50,806 nt of DNA. Source: Deltaproteobacteria bacterium. GTDB lineage: Bacteria; Myxococcota_A; UBA796; SXON01. Positions 25,990 through 35,883 of this stretch are shown piece after piece. The stretch covers positions 1-50,806 of the forward strand of contig CANKTH010000023.1 in the NCBI GenBank assembly GCA_947486185.1, given 5' to 3'. A model generated the notes under the pieces. It did not search any database. It was not told where the DNA came from and saw only the letters and a list, made by a program, of their open reading frames with translations. A program made the position numbers and the translations under genes. Numbering within the stretch: the first letter of the stretch is position 1; the number at the start of each line of letters is the position of its first letter.

Positions 25990-27345
25990 TCAGCTCCCCC
26001 CCCTTGGTTCATCGGTCTTGAACGTCGCCTTCAGCACCACCCGGGATTCCTCCGTGGCGACCACCACCTCAAGCGGCGTCGTGCGCGCCGAATGGCGTCC
26101 CCCGGGAAGCCGAACCACGACCGGCACCGTCACCGAAGCCGCCGGCTCGACCGACAGCGGCGGCACGATCACCTCGGCCCCATCGAGACCATCGACCGCG
26201 ACCCGGTACTCCGCCCTCCGGGAGCTGTCGGTATTGGTGACCCTGAGCAGGTAGGTGTTCCGAACCGATCCGTCCGGATCGACCGTGTAGAGGGTGCCGG
26301 GCGCCCGCACCACCGACGCGTCGATCTCCTGCCGCCCCGCGGCCAGCACGACGAAGGCGCCGGCGATCACCGTGAGCAGAGCCGCATAGGCCACGGTCCT
26401 CGGACGCAGAAACCGCGTCTGGAGCCCCTGTTCGGCCGCGGTGGTGGTGTAGGCGATGAGCCCGGGCCGGTGGAACTTCTCCATCACGTTTTCGCAGGCG
26501 TCGATACAACGCCCACACGCGATGCACTCCAACTGAAAGCCTTCCCGAATGTCGATACCTTGGGGGCACGCGGCGACACACTTCTTGCAGTTGATACACG
26601 CGCCAGTGCTCGCCTCATGGAGCGAGACCCTGTCGATCCTCTGCGCCGCTACCCGTCGGGGTTCACCCGTGGACCGCTTGTAGGAGATCACCAGGCTCTC
26701 GTCGTCGGTGAGCGCACCCTGGAAACGGGCGTAGGGACAGAGATAGTTGCAGAACTGCTCACGAAACCAGGCAAAATCGAGGAACATCGTCGCGGACCAC
26801 ACGCCAACCATGGCATAGGCCGCGGTAGACGCGGTGCCGGTCCAGAGCGCCCAGGCCCCCGAGAAGTACGACTGGAACGCCAGCGCGACGACCACCGACA
26901 CCGCAGCAAAAGCAAACCATTTCAGCAGCTTCCTGCTGGCTCGCTCTAGGGTCCACGGACCCCGGTCGCGCGCCATCGCCGCGCCCCGTTCGCCCTCGAT
27001 CAACGTCTCCAGCGGCCGGATCCACTCTTCGAGGAAGACGGTCTGTGGGCAAGCGTAGCCGCACCACAACCTGCCGTAGAGCGCCGTCAAAAAGAACATG
27101 GAAAAGGCGGTGAACAGGCCGATGAGCACCACGAAGATGGCGTCCTCGGGGGTGTAGACCTCACCGAGGAAGAAGAGCCGGCGAAGGGGCAGATCCACCA
27201 ACAGGAGCGGGTGACCCCCGATGGTGACCCACGGCACGAGGAACAGCACGGCCTGCAGCGCGAGGCCGGACCAGCGGTGGATCCGCTGGAACCGCCCTTT
27301 TACCGTGGCTGTGTAGACCCACTTGCGCTCGCCGGCGATCGACAC
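25990..27345 (-). CDS. ccoG: CcoG, cbb3 accessory Fe-S cupric reductase
   Basis: A 451-residue membrane iron-sulfur protein of the CcoG/RdxA/FixG family, reported to reduce Cu(II) during cbb3 copper delivery. Several helices in the first 220 residues include LYGRLWCGYACPQTVFLEEW and FCNYLCPYARFQGAL. Two ferredoxin-type 4Fe-4S motifs follow: CINCKKCVAACPQGID and CIACGRCIDACENVM. The C-terminal ~120 residues form the Ig-like 'FixG C' domain (YLLRVTNTDS and VPVVVRLP). It starts with GTG 27345, one base after the ccoP stop, with GAGG upstream. The next gene begins one base after its stop. Confidence 0.94.
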   Translation of the reverse strand: MSIAGERKWVYTATVKGRFQRIHRWSGLALQAVLFLVPWVTIGGHPLLLVDLPLRRLFFLGEVYTPEDAIFVVLIGLFTAFSMFFLTALYGRLWCGYACPQTVFLEEWIRPLETLIEGERGAAMARDRGPWTLERASRKLLKWFAFAAVSVVVALAFQSYFSGAWALWTGTASTAAYAMVGVWSATMFLDFAWFREQFCNYLCPYARFQGALTDDESLVISYKRSTGEPRRVAAQRIDRVSLHEASTGACINCKKCVAACPQGIDIREGFQLECIACGRCIDACENVMEKFHRPGLIAYTTTAAEQGLQTRFLRPRTVAYAALLTVIAGAFVVLAAGRQEIDASVVRAPGTLYTVDPDGSVRNTYLLRVTNTDSSRRAEYRVAVDGLDGAEVIVPPLSVEPAASVTVPVVVRLPGGRHSARTTPLEVVVATEESRVVLKATFKTDEPRGGS

Positions 27346-27346
27346 C

Positions 27347-27841
27347 CTATGGGCCTCGGCTGAGGACGAAGGCGGCGACGTCGGCGATCTTCTCGGCGCC
27401 GAGGATCGGCCCCCAGCTGACCATGCCCTTGGCCGGCACGCCCTCGGTCACCACGCGGGTCACGTCGGCGGCGCTGCCACCGTGAATCCAGGTGCCGTCC
27501 GTCAGATCCGGACCGATACCCCCCTTGAGCTCCGGCCCGTGACAGCCGATGCAGTTCTGGGAGTAGATCTGGGCCCCCCGCCCGATCGCGTCGGCGTCCC
27601 CCACCTTGGCCGTCACCACCTTCTGCGGCCAGCGGACGTCCGCGTCGGCCAGCTCCGCGGCGTAATACCCGGCTTGCGACCGCCCGCTGACGAAGTGGTA
27701 GTCGACCAGGTATACGAGGCCCCAGCCGATGGTGAAGTAGAACAGTCCGAGCCACCAGGCGGGGAGCGGATTGTCGTACTCCTCGATCCCGTCGGCGTCC
27801 GCCGCGTGGCCAAGCACCCGATTGGTCTCTCGTCCGCTCAT
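27347..27841 (-). CDS. ccoP: CcoP, short mono-haem cbb3 oxidase subunit III
   Basis: A 164-residue membrane-anchored cytochrome c that passes electrons to the oxidase core. The N-terminus has the CcoP signature GIEEYDNPLPAWW, followed by one helix (FYFTIGWGLVYLVDYHF). Only one haem c motif is present, CIGCH at 97-101, with a likely axial Met in VPAKGMVSWGP. Typical CcoP proteins are near 300 residues with two haem sites, so one domain is lacking. ATG 27841 has AAGGAGA seven bases upstream and overlaps the ccoQ stop (ATGA). An apparent extension to 27973 is inside ccoQ. Mono-haem CcoP variants are known in other phyla. Confidence 0.92.
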   Translation of the reverse strand: MSGRETNRVLGHAADADGIEEYDNPLPAWWLGLFYFTIGWGLVYLVDYHFVSGRSQAGYYAAELADADVRWPQKVVTAKVGDADAIGRGAQIYSQNCIGCHGPELKGGIGPDLTDGTWIHGGSAADVTRVVTEGVPAKGMVSWGPILGAEKIADVAAFVLSRGP

Positions 27842-28013
27842 AATGCGTCTCCTTCGTCGAGAGGCAGGCGGGCCGCCGCCTCCAGACGGGCACGGTTGTT
27901 CGGGAGCCAGGCCCAGACAGTCCAGGCTACAAAGGTTGTCAGGAACAGGACGGTCATCACCCCGAGGATCCAACCGTTAGGGATGGACTCCGCGGCGGCG
28001 CGAAACACCGGGT

Positions 28014-28017
<4 letters not shown>
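27838..28017 (-). CDS. ccoQ: CcoQ, small cbb3 oxidase subunit IV
   Basis: A 59-residue membrane peptide with one helix (GWILGVMTVLFLTTFVAWTV) and the FixQ-like end WAWLPNNRARLEAAARLPLDEG. CcoQ stabilises the CcoP-CcoNO contact. Its ATG overlaps the ccoO stop and its TGA overlaps the ccoP ATG, so the three are translationally coupled. GGAG precedes the start. Recognition rests on position, size and the tail sequence. Confidence 0.88.
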
Positions 28018-28751
<734 letters not shown>

Positions 28752-28754
28752 CGT

Positions 28755-30170
28755 TCAGCTCCTCGTCGCCGGCACAAGCGCCGGTGAATTCGCGGTTTTG
28801 ATAAAGTTCCATCCCATCATCACCGCGCCGGTGAGGTACATGGTGCCGCCGAGGAGGCGGATCCAATAGAAGGGCATGAGGCGCAGTACGGTCTCCATGA
28901 AGTTGGGGTACTGCAAGAGGCCGGTGCTCTCGTCGATGGCGCGCCACATCAGACCCTGGGTGATGCCCGCGGTCCACATCGCCACGACGTAGAGCACGAT
29001 GCCGATGGTAGCGAGCCAGAAGTGGGTGATCATTGCGTTTGGACTGTAGAGCGGGCGGTCCCAGAGGCGCGGCACCATCCAATACAGCATGCCAAAGGTC
29101 ACCATGCCCACCCAACCCAGCGCCCCCGAGTGGACGTGGCCGATGGTCCAGTCGGTGTAGTGCGACAGCGCGTTGACCGCGCGGATCGACATCATCGGCC
29201 CTTCAAAGGTGCTCATGCCGTAAAACGTGATGCCAACCACGAAAAACTTGAGGATAGCGTCGGTGCGGAGGCGGTCCCACGCGCCGCGGAGCGTGAGCAG
29301 GCCGTTGAGCATGCCGCCCCAGGATGGCGCGATGAGGATGATGGAGAACACCATGCCCAGGGTCTGCGCCCAGTCCGGGAGGGCCGAATAGAGCAGGTGG
29401 TGCGGGCCGGCCCAGATGTAGAGGAAGACCAGGGCCCAGAAGTGGATGACAGAGAGTCGGTATGAGTAGACCGGCCGCTCCGCCGCCTTCGGCAGGAAGT
29501 AGTACATCATGCCCAGAAAGGGAGTTGTGAGCAGGAAGCCCACCGCGTTGTGGCCGTACCACCACTGCACCAGCCCGTCGGTGATGCCGGGGTAGATGGA
29601 GTAGGCCTTGGTGAAGCTCACCGGCACCGCGAGGCTGTTGGTCACGTGGAGCACGGTGATCGTGATGACCATGCTCATGTAGAACCAGATCGCGACGTAG
29701 AGATGGCGCACCTTTCGGATAGCGATGGTGCCGAAGAAGTTGACAGCGAACGCGACCCAAACCACCGCGATGAGCAGGTCAACCGGCCAGATCAGCTCGG
29801 CGTACTCCTTGCCCGAGGTCAGGCCGAGCGGCAGCGTCACCGCGGCAAGCACGATGATCGACTGCCAACCCCAGAAGTGAAAGCGCGAGAGGGTGTCGTT
29901 GAACATCCTGGTGCGCAGGAGCCGCTGCAACGAGTAGTAAATCCCAGCAAACACCGCGTTTGCCGAGAACGCAAAGATCACCGCGTTCGTATGAAGCGGG
30001 CGCAGACGCCCGAAGGTGGTCCACGGCAAACCCAGGTTCGCGGGCCACCATGCCAGCTGCAGCGCGATGATGACGCCGACGAGCATCCCGACGACGCCCC
30101 AAAGCACCGTCGCCGCCACAAACTTGCGGGCGATGTCATCGTCGTACGGACGAGCGGAGTTTTGCTCCAA
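28755..30170 (-). CDS. ccoN: CcoN, cbb3 oxidase catalytic subunit I
   Basis: The haem-copper oxidase core of the high-affinity cbb3 type, which reduces O2 to water and pumps protons in the inner membrane. Visible ligands include [15 protein letters not shown] (low-spin haem b), [10 protein letters not shown] and GPHH (CuB), the helix-7 Tyr of [10 protein letters not shown] expected for the His-Tyr link, and [14 protein letters not shown] (haem b3). I chose TTG 30170 because GGAGGT lies three bases upstream and the resulting 471-residue protein begins at the usual position before YDDDIARKF. The frame is open to 30269, with ATG at 30266, 30248 and 30212, but none of these has a ribosome site. 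First gene of the operon, divergent from a globin-coupled kinase. Confidence 0.95.
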   Translation of the reverse strand: MEQNSARPYDDDIARKFVAATVLWGVVGMLVGVIIALQLAWWPANLGLPWTTFGRLRPLHTNAVIFAFSANAVFAGIYYSLQRLLRTRMFNDTLSRFHFWGWQSIIVLAAVTLPLGLTSGKEYAELIWPVDLLIAVVWVAFAVNFFGTIAIRKVRHLYVAIWFYMSMVITITVLHVTNSLAVPVSFTKAYSIYPGITDGLVQWWYGHNAVGFLLTTPFLGMMYYFLPKAAERPVYSYRLSVIHFWALVFLYIWAGPHHLLYSALPDWAQTLGMVFSIILIAPSWGGMLNGLLTLRGAWDRLRTDAILKFFVVGITFYGMSTFEGPMMSIRAVNALSHYTDWTIGHVHSGALGWVGMVTFGMLYWMVPRLWDRPLYSPNAMITHFWLATIGIVLYVVAMWTAGITQGLMWRAIDESTGLLQYPNFMETVLRLMPFYWIRLLGGTMYLTGAVMMGWNFIKTANSPALVPATRS

Positions 30171-30322
30171 GAGACCTCCAGAGGGGTGGAGCGTGACCTC
30201 TGCAAAGCACATGCCAGGAGCAGAACGCCCCGAATCCGCCGCCGTCATCTGACCGATGGGCCGCATCACACACCGCCGATGTGCGATTTGATACAGGGCC
30301 TCCGCACCGGTTAGCAGACCGG
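30171..30322. promoter_or_regulatory. Divergent ccoN/globin-kinase control region with FNR half-site and palindrome
   Basis: The 152-base gap holds a TTGAT half-site at 30288-30292; the partner ATCAA expected for a full FNR/anaerobox is absent, so FNR control is only suggested. A perfect 5-base inverted repeat (CCGGT 30307-30311, ACCGG 30318-30322, 6-base spacer) abuts the kinase start and could be an operator. If ccoN begins at one of the upstream ATG codons the gap is much smaller. Confidence 0.35.
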
Positions 30323-31795
30323 ATGCAGACCCTCGACGAACTCAGACATTGGGTGCGCTTCGACGCTCGAGACGAAGCGCGCCTGAGAGCGCTGATGCCC
30401 TACGCCGAACCGGAGTTCGGCACGATCACGACGCGCTTTTACGAGCGGGTGCTCGAGAGTGAGGGCGCGCGGCGGGTGCTCGAAGACGAGGCGCAGGTCT
30501 CCCGGCTCATGGTGACGCTGCGGCGATGGATGCGCGAGCTCCTCACCGGCCCGTGGGACGCCGACTACGCGGTGGCCCGTGAGCGTATCGGGCGCGTCCA
30601 TGTACAGGTCGGTCTCGCACCGCGGTATCTATTTGCCGCGATGAACATCGTACGTTCTGAGCTGTGCCGGATCGCACACTCCAAACTCGCGCCTGAGGCC
30701 GTCGAGCCGACGTGCATCGCCATCCAGCGGATCACCGACATCGATCTCGCGTTGATCACAGGCACCTACGTCAGCGCGAGCGCCACCAGCCAGATGAGCT
30801 CGCTCCAAGACCTGATCGTCTCAAACATGCCGGTCACGGTGCTCCTGCTCGACGCGGACAGTCGGATCAGCGCCGCAACACGATCGGCTGCGCGCCTTTT
30901 TGGCGATCGCGAGGTGGTGCATCTCGAGCTCGCCGACGCGCTCCCCGCCGCGCTGATCGCCGCCGCCGAGCTCACCGAGCAGGTGCGCCACGCGACGAAC
31001 ACCCACCGCGAGATCCTGCTTCCCCGGGTCGATACACGGATCGACGGCCGCGAACGTGTCTTCCGCATCAATGTGGTGCCCCTCGAGCATCCCCTGGCCC
31101 GGGTGCTGCTCCACGTCGAGGAGCTGACCGAGACCATCCGCACGGAAGCACGGCTCCGGGAGTCCGAGTCCCTCGCCCAGCTCGGCGCTCTGTCCGCCGC
31201 CGTCGCGCACGAGCTCCGTAATCCCCTTGCCGGCATCTCTGGCGCCATCCAGGTCATCGCCCGCAGCCTGCCCGACAGTGACCGTAGAAAGCCCATCATG
31301 GACAAAGTTGAACAGCAGGTGCGGCGGCTCGACGCCCTGGTGACCGACCTGCTCGCCTTCGCCCGCCCCAGCCAGGCGAAGACCGAGCGTATCGATCTCT
31401 TGGACGCCTGCAGCAGCATCCGCGACCTCGTCGCGCGGGACCACCCGGAGGTCGAGCTCGTGTTGATCGGCCAGGGAGAGGCGATCGCCGATGCGAATCT
31501 CCTGGCCCAGGTGGTGCTCAACCTGGTGCTCAACGCGGTGCAGGCGGTCGGGGCGTCAGGCCGGGTGGAGATCCACCTCGCGCCCGGCAGCATCGTCATC
31601 GCGGACAACGGTCCGGGGGTGAAAGAGGAAGATCTCGAGAAGATCTTCCAGCCCTTCTACACCACGCGCGCGCGCGGAACGGGCCTGGGCCTCGCGATCT
31701 GCCGCAAGCTGCTCACCGCGATGGGCGGGCGCCTCGAACTGTTGGATTCGGGGCCAATGCGGGGGGCCTGCTTCAGAGCGTCGCTCGCGGGATGA
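30323..31795 (+). CDS. Histidine kinase with globin-coupled sensor and PAS-like domain
   Basis: A 490-residue soluble sensor kinase. Residues about 4-150 match the globin-coupled sensor/protoglobin fold ([18 protein letters not shown] and [15 protein letters not shown]), with the probable haem-binding proximal His93 in [14 protein letters not shown]. Residues about 165-270 look like a PAS domain ([22 protein letters not shown]). The HisKA H-box [16 protein letters not shown] has the phospho-His296, and an ATPase domain follows with N-box [14 protein letters not shown]1 IADNGPGV and G2 [11 protein letters not shown]. No membrane helix is seen. ATG 30323 lacks a strong ribosome site; GTG 30281 is possible but would crowd the divergent ccoN. 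No response regulator is adjacent. Likely oxygen, NO or CO sensing for the oxidase operon, by context. Confidence 0.87.
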   Translation: MQTLDELRHWVRFDARDEARLRALMPYAEPEFGTITTRFYERVLESEGARRVLEDEAQVSRLMVTLRRWMRELLTGPWDADYAVARERIGRVHVQVGLAPRYLFAAMNIVRSELCRIAHSKLAPEAVEPTCIAIQRITDIDLALITGTYVSASATSQMSSLQDLIVSNMPVTVLLLDADSRISAATRSAARLFGDREVVHLELADALPAALIAAAELTEQVRHATNTHREILLPRVDTRIDGRERVFRINVVPLEHPLARVLLHVEELTETIRTEARLRESESLAQLGALSAAVAHELRNPLAGISGAIQVIARSLPDSDRRKPIMDKVEQQVRRLDALVTDLLAFARPSQAKTERIDLLDACSSIRDLVARDHPEVELVLIGQGEAIADANLLAQVVLNLVLNAVQAVGASGRVEIHLAPGSIVIADNGPGVKEEDLEKIFQPFYTTRARGTGLGLAICRKLLTAMGGRLELLDSGPMRGACFRASLAG

Positions 31796-31802
31796 GAGGG
31801 CA

Positions 31803-33845
31803 TCACACCTCTAACAACGCGGCCTGAGAGCGCACGGGAATCGCCCCGACCACCGGTCGGAAGCTCGTGCTGTCGGGGAGGAGGATCCGCGACTTGGTGT
31901 TGTCATCCAACTGTTTCTGCAGGATCTCGCGCGCCCTGCGTCGCAGAGCCGGATCCAGCAGAGGAAACGCCAGCTCAATCCTATGGTCCAGGTTGCGCGT
32001 CATCCAGTCCGCGCTGGAGAGCAGGCACTCGGGATCGCCCCCATTGTCGAACCAGTACACCCGCGCGTGCTCCAGGAACCGGTCCACGATGCTCCGCACG
32101 CGGAGGTTCTCCGACCAGCCCGGCTCGCCCGCACGTAAGCAGCACACTCCGCGAACGATCAGATCCACCGACACCCCAGCACGGCTCGCTTCGTAGAGCT
32201 CGAGGATCAATCCGGGATCCGTCAGGGAGTTGAGCTTGACGATGATGTGTGCGGGACGACCGGCCTTACGGTGCGCGACTTCGCGTTGGATCCGCGCGAC
32301 CAGGCCGCTCCGCATGGTGGTCGGCGAGAACAACACATGGCGGAGTGGTGGGGGACGCACGTAGGAGGTGAGCAGGTTGAACAGGTGACTCAGGTCGGCG
32401 CCAAAGCCATCGTTGCAGGTGAAAAGCCCCAGGTCCGTGTAGAAGCGCGCTGTCTGGTCGTTGTAGTTGCCGGTGGCGACGTGACAGTAACGCCTCAGGC
32501 CCTCACCCTCACGCCGCACCACCAGCGCCATCTTGCAGTGCGTCTTGAACCCCGCGATGCCCAACACGACGTGCGCGCCCTCCGCCTCGAGGTGCCGGGC
32601 CCACGCGATGTTCGCCTCCTCATTGAATCGGGCCTGCAGCTCGACGAGCACGGCCACCTGTTTCCCGTGCCGCGCGGCATTGGACAACGCACGCGCGATC
32701 GCCGAGTCTCCGGTGGTGCGGTAGAGCGTCATCTTGATCGCCAACACCGCGGGATCCTCGGCCGCAGCCTGGATGAACTTCGAGACATAGCCGAAGTCAT
32801 CGTAGGGGTGGTGCAGCAGGATGTCGCCGCTCGCGATTGCCGCGAAGATGTCCGGCGCGTCTTCGAACGCGGCGACCTGCCGCGGGTAGTGGGGCGGCTC
32901 GCGCAGATCGGGCCGGGGGATCTGGGACACCAGCTGACCCAGGTCCGTCAGGGCGGTGAACCCCGCCGTCGCGTACAGATCGCTTGGATCGAGCTCAAGC
33001 TCCTGCTGCAGGAGCGCCCGGATCTCGGGCGAGAGCCCAGGTTCGTACTGGAGGCGCACCGGCGCGCCCAGCCGACGGTTCCTCACGGCGTCCTCAATGG
33101 TCCGGAGGAGATCGTCCGGCTGCTGCTCCGGCAGGTCGAGCTCAGCGTCCCGCGTCACACGGACGACGTGCGAGCTCAGGATCCGGGAGCTCGGAAAAAG
33201 CCGGGGAAGGTAGATGCGGATCGCGTCCTCAAGCCGCACGAACTCCGTCCCTTCTCCTGCCGAGGGCAGCTTCAGGAAGCGCGGGGCGAGGGTGGTCGGC
33301 ACCGGCACCACCACGAGGTCCGCGTGGGGGATACGATCCGGCCCCTCCGGCGGATCGAGCCGAATGAACAGACCGAGGCTACGATTGGCAAGGTAAGGAA
33401 ATGGGTGCTGGGGATCGACGGCAAGCGGCGTCAATACTGGGAAAAGCGTGTGCTCCACCCAGGCGTCCACCCAGGCGGTCTGCTCGGGACTCAGCTCCTC
33501 GGCGCGGTGGATCACGATGCCCTCACGCGCGAGCTGGGGTAGGAGCTCGCTGGTGAGCAGGTGATGTTGGAGCTCGACCAACTCGTGCGCGCGCCTCGCG
33601 ACTTTTTCGGCCACCAACTTCGGCGGCATGCCGTCCGGGCCCGCCGTGGTCACACCAGCGCCGATCTGGCGGCACACACCCGCGTAGCGCACCATGAAGA
33701 ACTCATCGAGGTTGGAGCTGAAGATTGCCAGGAACTTCAGGCGTTCGAGCAGCGGCACCGTCGGGTCACGCGCCTCGTCCAGTACGCGCGCGTTGAACTC
33801 CAACCAGGACAGCTCCCGATTGGTAAACGGCAGCGCGGACGTCAT
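31803..33845 (-). CDS. ppk1: Polyphosphate kinase 1
   Basis: A 680-residue PPK1 that polymerises ATP gamma-phosphate into inorganic polyphosphate. The N-terminus FTNRELSWLEFNARVL and the IFSSNLDEFFMVR segment are diagnostic. The autophosphorylated His lies near 453 in YCHVATGNYNDQTARFYTDLGLFT, and a second conserved His near 590 in FLEHARVYWF. RGVCCLRAG is the usual phosphate-binding stretch. Its ATG overlaps the murG stop (ATGA), so it is coupled to cell-wall synthesis gene expression. Length and motifs are normal. Confidence 0.97.
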   Translation of the reverse strand: MTSALPFTNRELSWLEFNARVLDEARDPTVPLLERLKFLAIFSSNLDEFFMVRYAGVCRQIGAGVTTAGPDGMPPKLVAEKVARRAHELVELQHHLLTSELLPQLAREGIVIHRAEELSPEQTAWVDAWVEHTLFPVLTPLAVDPQHPFPYLANRSLGLFIRLDPPEGPDRIPHADLVVVPVPTTLAPRFLKLPSAGEGTEFVRLEDAIRIYLPRLFPSSRILSSHVVRVTRDAELDLPEQQPDDLLRTIEDAVRNRRLGAPVRLQYEPGLSPEIRALLQQELELDPSDLYATAGFTALTDLGQLVSQIPRPDLREPPHYPRQVAAFEDAPDIFAAIASGDILLHHPYDDFGYVSKFIQAAAEDPAVLAIKMTLYRTTGDSAIARALSNAARHGKQVAVLVELQARFNEEANIAWARHLEAEGAHVVLGIAGFKTHCKMALVVRREGEGLRRYCHVATGNYNDQTARFYTDLGLFTCNDGFGADLSHLFNLLTSYVRPPPLRHVLFSPTTMRSGLVARIQREVAHRKAGRPAHIIVKLNSLTDPGLILELYEASRAGVSVDLIVRGVCCLRAGEPGWSENLRVRSIVDRFLEHARVYWFDNGGDPECLLSSADWMTRNLDHRIELAFPLLDPALRRRAREILQKQLDDNTKSRILLPDSTSFRPVVGAIPVRSQAALLEV

Positions 33846-34936
33846 CGACCCCTCCCAAAGTTCTGTTCAAGCAGATCCGCCACCCGATCCGCGACCTGCG
33901 GCCGCCCGAGCCGGGCCGCCGCGGCCGATCGGGCCTGAAGCGCGGCCCCATCCGACATATCCGCCACGATCCGTTCGACTACCTCGGCGACGTCGAGCCC
34001 CTTCTCGACATATACCCGCGCCGCGCCGGCGGCCTCTAGGGCGCGGGCGTTACCCTCCTGGTGGTTCTCGGTCACGTTGGGCGAGGGGATCAACACGCTG
34101 CCGCGCCCCACCGCGCAGAGCTCAGCCAGCGTAGACGAGCCGGCCCGGCCGACCACCAGATCCGCCAGGGCATAAGCGTCCCCGATTCGGTCCTCGTAGC
34201 CCACCAGAGCAAAGCGCGCGGGCAAGGTGCCATACGCCTTGCGAACCTCGTCGTGGTACTTCGGCCCAGTCACGTGGACCACCTGAAACTCGCGCCCGGC
34301 GCGCTGCGCCACGGCGATGCCGATCTTGTTGATCGTCGCCGCGCCGAGCGAGCCGCCCACCACGAGTAGTGTCGGATGTGCAGGATCGAGGCCGTAACGT
34401 TCCGCCGCTGCGGCGCGATCCCCGCCCAGGATCTTCGGGTTGACCGGGCACCCCACCTCCTCTATGGGCGCGCGGCTCCGGAGGTGTCGCGCGGTCTCGG
34501 CGTAGGTGAGCAGCACGAGCGAGGCGACCCGTGCACAGAGCTGGTTCGCGAGCCCCGGCGTGACGTTGGCTTCGTGGATCGCGGCGGGAATCCCGAGGGT
34601 CCACGCCGCGAGCACCGTAGGCGCCATGACGTAACCGCCTACGCCGAGCACGAGGCTGGCCTGATCGGCTCTCAGCAGTCTCCGAGCGGCGCGAATCGAG
34701 CGGAGCAGCGCGAAGGCAAAACGCAGCTTGGCCAGGACGCCACCACGCGGATATTGAGCTGCTTCTACGGCACGAAAGGCATAACCACGCTCAGGCGCGA
34801 CCCGACCCTCCAGCCGGCCGGCGTCCCCGTAGTAGAAGAGCTGGTGCCCGCGGGCCAACAGCGCGTCACCCATCGCCAACGCCGGATATACATGACCGCC
34901 GGTACCCCCACCGGCCAGGACGACTCTATGTGCCAT
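33842..34936 (-). CDS. murG: MurG, lipid II-forming GlcNAc transferase
   Basis: A 364-residue GT28 glycosyltransferase that adds GlcNAc to undecaprenyl-PP-MurNAc-pentapeptide at the inner face of the membrane. Motifs: GGGTGGHVYPALA near residue 8, LGVGGYVMAPTVLAA, HEANVTPGLANQL, GGSLGAATINK and GRAGSSTLAELCAVG with PNVTENHQEGNARALEAAGAA. ATG 34936 has AGGAGG five bases upstream; the longer frame to 34993 is rejected. It sits outside any visible division/cell wall (dcw) cluster and overlaps ppk1. A second, dcw-located MurG elsewhere in the genome cannot be excluded. Confidence 0.9.
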   Translation of the reverse strand: MAHRVVLAGGGTGGHVYPALAMGDALLARGHQLFYYGDAGRLEGRVAPERGYAFRAVEAAQYPRGGVLAKLRFAFALLRSIRAARRLLRADQASLVLGVGGYVMAPTVLAAWTLGIPAAIHEANVTPGLANQLCARVASLVLLTYAETARHLRSRAPIEEVGCPVNPKILGGDRAAAAERYGLDPAHPTLLVVGGSLGAATINKIGIAVAQRAGREFQVVHVTGPKYHDEVRKAYGTLPARFALVGYEDRIGDAYALADLVVGRAGSSTLAELCAVGRGSVLIPSPNVTENHQEGNARALEAAGAARVYVEKGLDVAEVVERIVADMSDGAALQARSAAAARLGRPQVADRVADLLEQNFGRGR

Positions 34937-35020
34937 GGCCCCTCCTATCGTGTTGTGGCCGCCCGTTCGCGGCTCAACGCCCGACGGAGTCAAAGTGCCC
35001 CGCCTCCACGCTCGTGCGCC

Positions 35021-35857
35021 TCAGCCACCCGTCGCGTACGCGCCGCCCGGCTCACGCAAAAATCGTTCTCCATCAAAGGCAAAGCGGGAGATGCCGGCGA
35101 CACGACCCGCCTCTACGTCGTAGACATTGAAATGGGCGGTGCGCCGACGATCCGGCAGGAAGTTGTAGCCGCTCGCGCCCGGGTTGTAGATCGGGACGCC
35201 CGACGGGAGTCGGGTTGAGAAGCCGTGATGTTCGTGCCCGTGGAGCACCGCGGTGACCCCGGGGTGCCGATCGATCAGCGCCTCGACCGCGGCGGCGTTC
35301 TCGACGTTCCGGGTCCACGGGCCATAAGGCGCGCCCTTGCGGCCGCGCAGGGGGTAATGTAACAAAATCCAGCTTGGTCCCGCATGTTGGCCCAGCTCCT
35401 CATCGAGAGCGGCCAAGGCCGCGTCGGTCGCGTAGCCGCTCGACAACACGTGGGCCCGGCACACGTCCAGCGACGCCAGGTGCAGGCCCTGCCAGGTGGC
35501 CGGTCCGCACCACTCGCCAAAATACTCGGCGAAACGACCAACACTCTCGCCCGTGTAGACGTCGTGGTTGCCCGGGATCATCCGCGTGGGGAAGGCGCGG
35601 AGCAGCGGGTCCAGGCGCTCGCGGGCCTTGCTGAACTCCTCGGGCGTGCCGGTGGCAGTGAGATCACCGGTGCAGACCAGCGCGTCCGGCGCCTGCTCCA
35701 GCACCGCGGCGACCAGCGCCTCTACCGCACGTGCTGAAAAATGGTGGCTCCGACCGAGGAGATAGAGGTTTGTGGCCCCGATCAACCGCTTGTTGAAGAG
35801 CTGGCCAAGCCGTGGAGGCACTTCGACGTGAAGATCGGTGATATGAGCGATACGCAC
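35021..35857 (-). CDS. Calcineurin-like metallophosphoesterase
   Basis: A 278-residue dinuclear-metal phosphoesterase of the class III cyclase-phosphodiesterase/UDP-diacylglucosamine-hydrolase type. The five metal-ligand blocks are present: HITDLHV near residue 5, CTGDLTATGT near 63, IPGNHDVY near 95, LLHYPL near 166 and LHGHEHHG near 205. No membrane helix is visible. It starts with GTG 35857, preceded by a G-run and AGG. It is divergent from the PilZ-like gene by 26 bases. Substrate could be a cyclic nucleotide, lipid or nucleotide sugar; not determinable from sequence. Confidence 0.9.
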   Translation of the reverse strand: MRIAHITDLHVEVPPRLGQLFNKRLIGATNLYLLGRSHHFSARAVEALVAAVLEQAPDALVCTGDLTATGTPEEFSKARERLDPLLRAFPTRMIPGNHDVYTGESVGRFAEYFGEWCGPATWQGLHLASLDVCRAHVLSSGYATDAALAALDEELGQHAGPSWILLHYPLRGRKGAPYGPWTRNVENAAAVEALIDRHPGVTAVLHGHEHHGFSTRLPSGVPIYNPGASGYNFLPDRRRTAHFNVYDVEAGRVAGISRFAFDGERFLREPGGAYATGG

Positions 35858-35883
35858 CCCCCCAACCTAACACTGGAGCCGCC

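Noticed and set aside
30288..30301. Full FNR/anaerobox upstream of ccoN
   Set aside because: Only the TTGAT half is present; the second half is GGCCT rather than ATCAA, so I list it only as a half-site.
32247..33542. 431-codon plus-strand frame opposite ppk1
   Set aside because: Shadow of a strongly conserved PPK1 gene; no motifs of its own.
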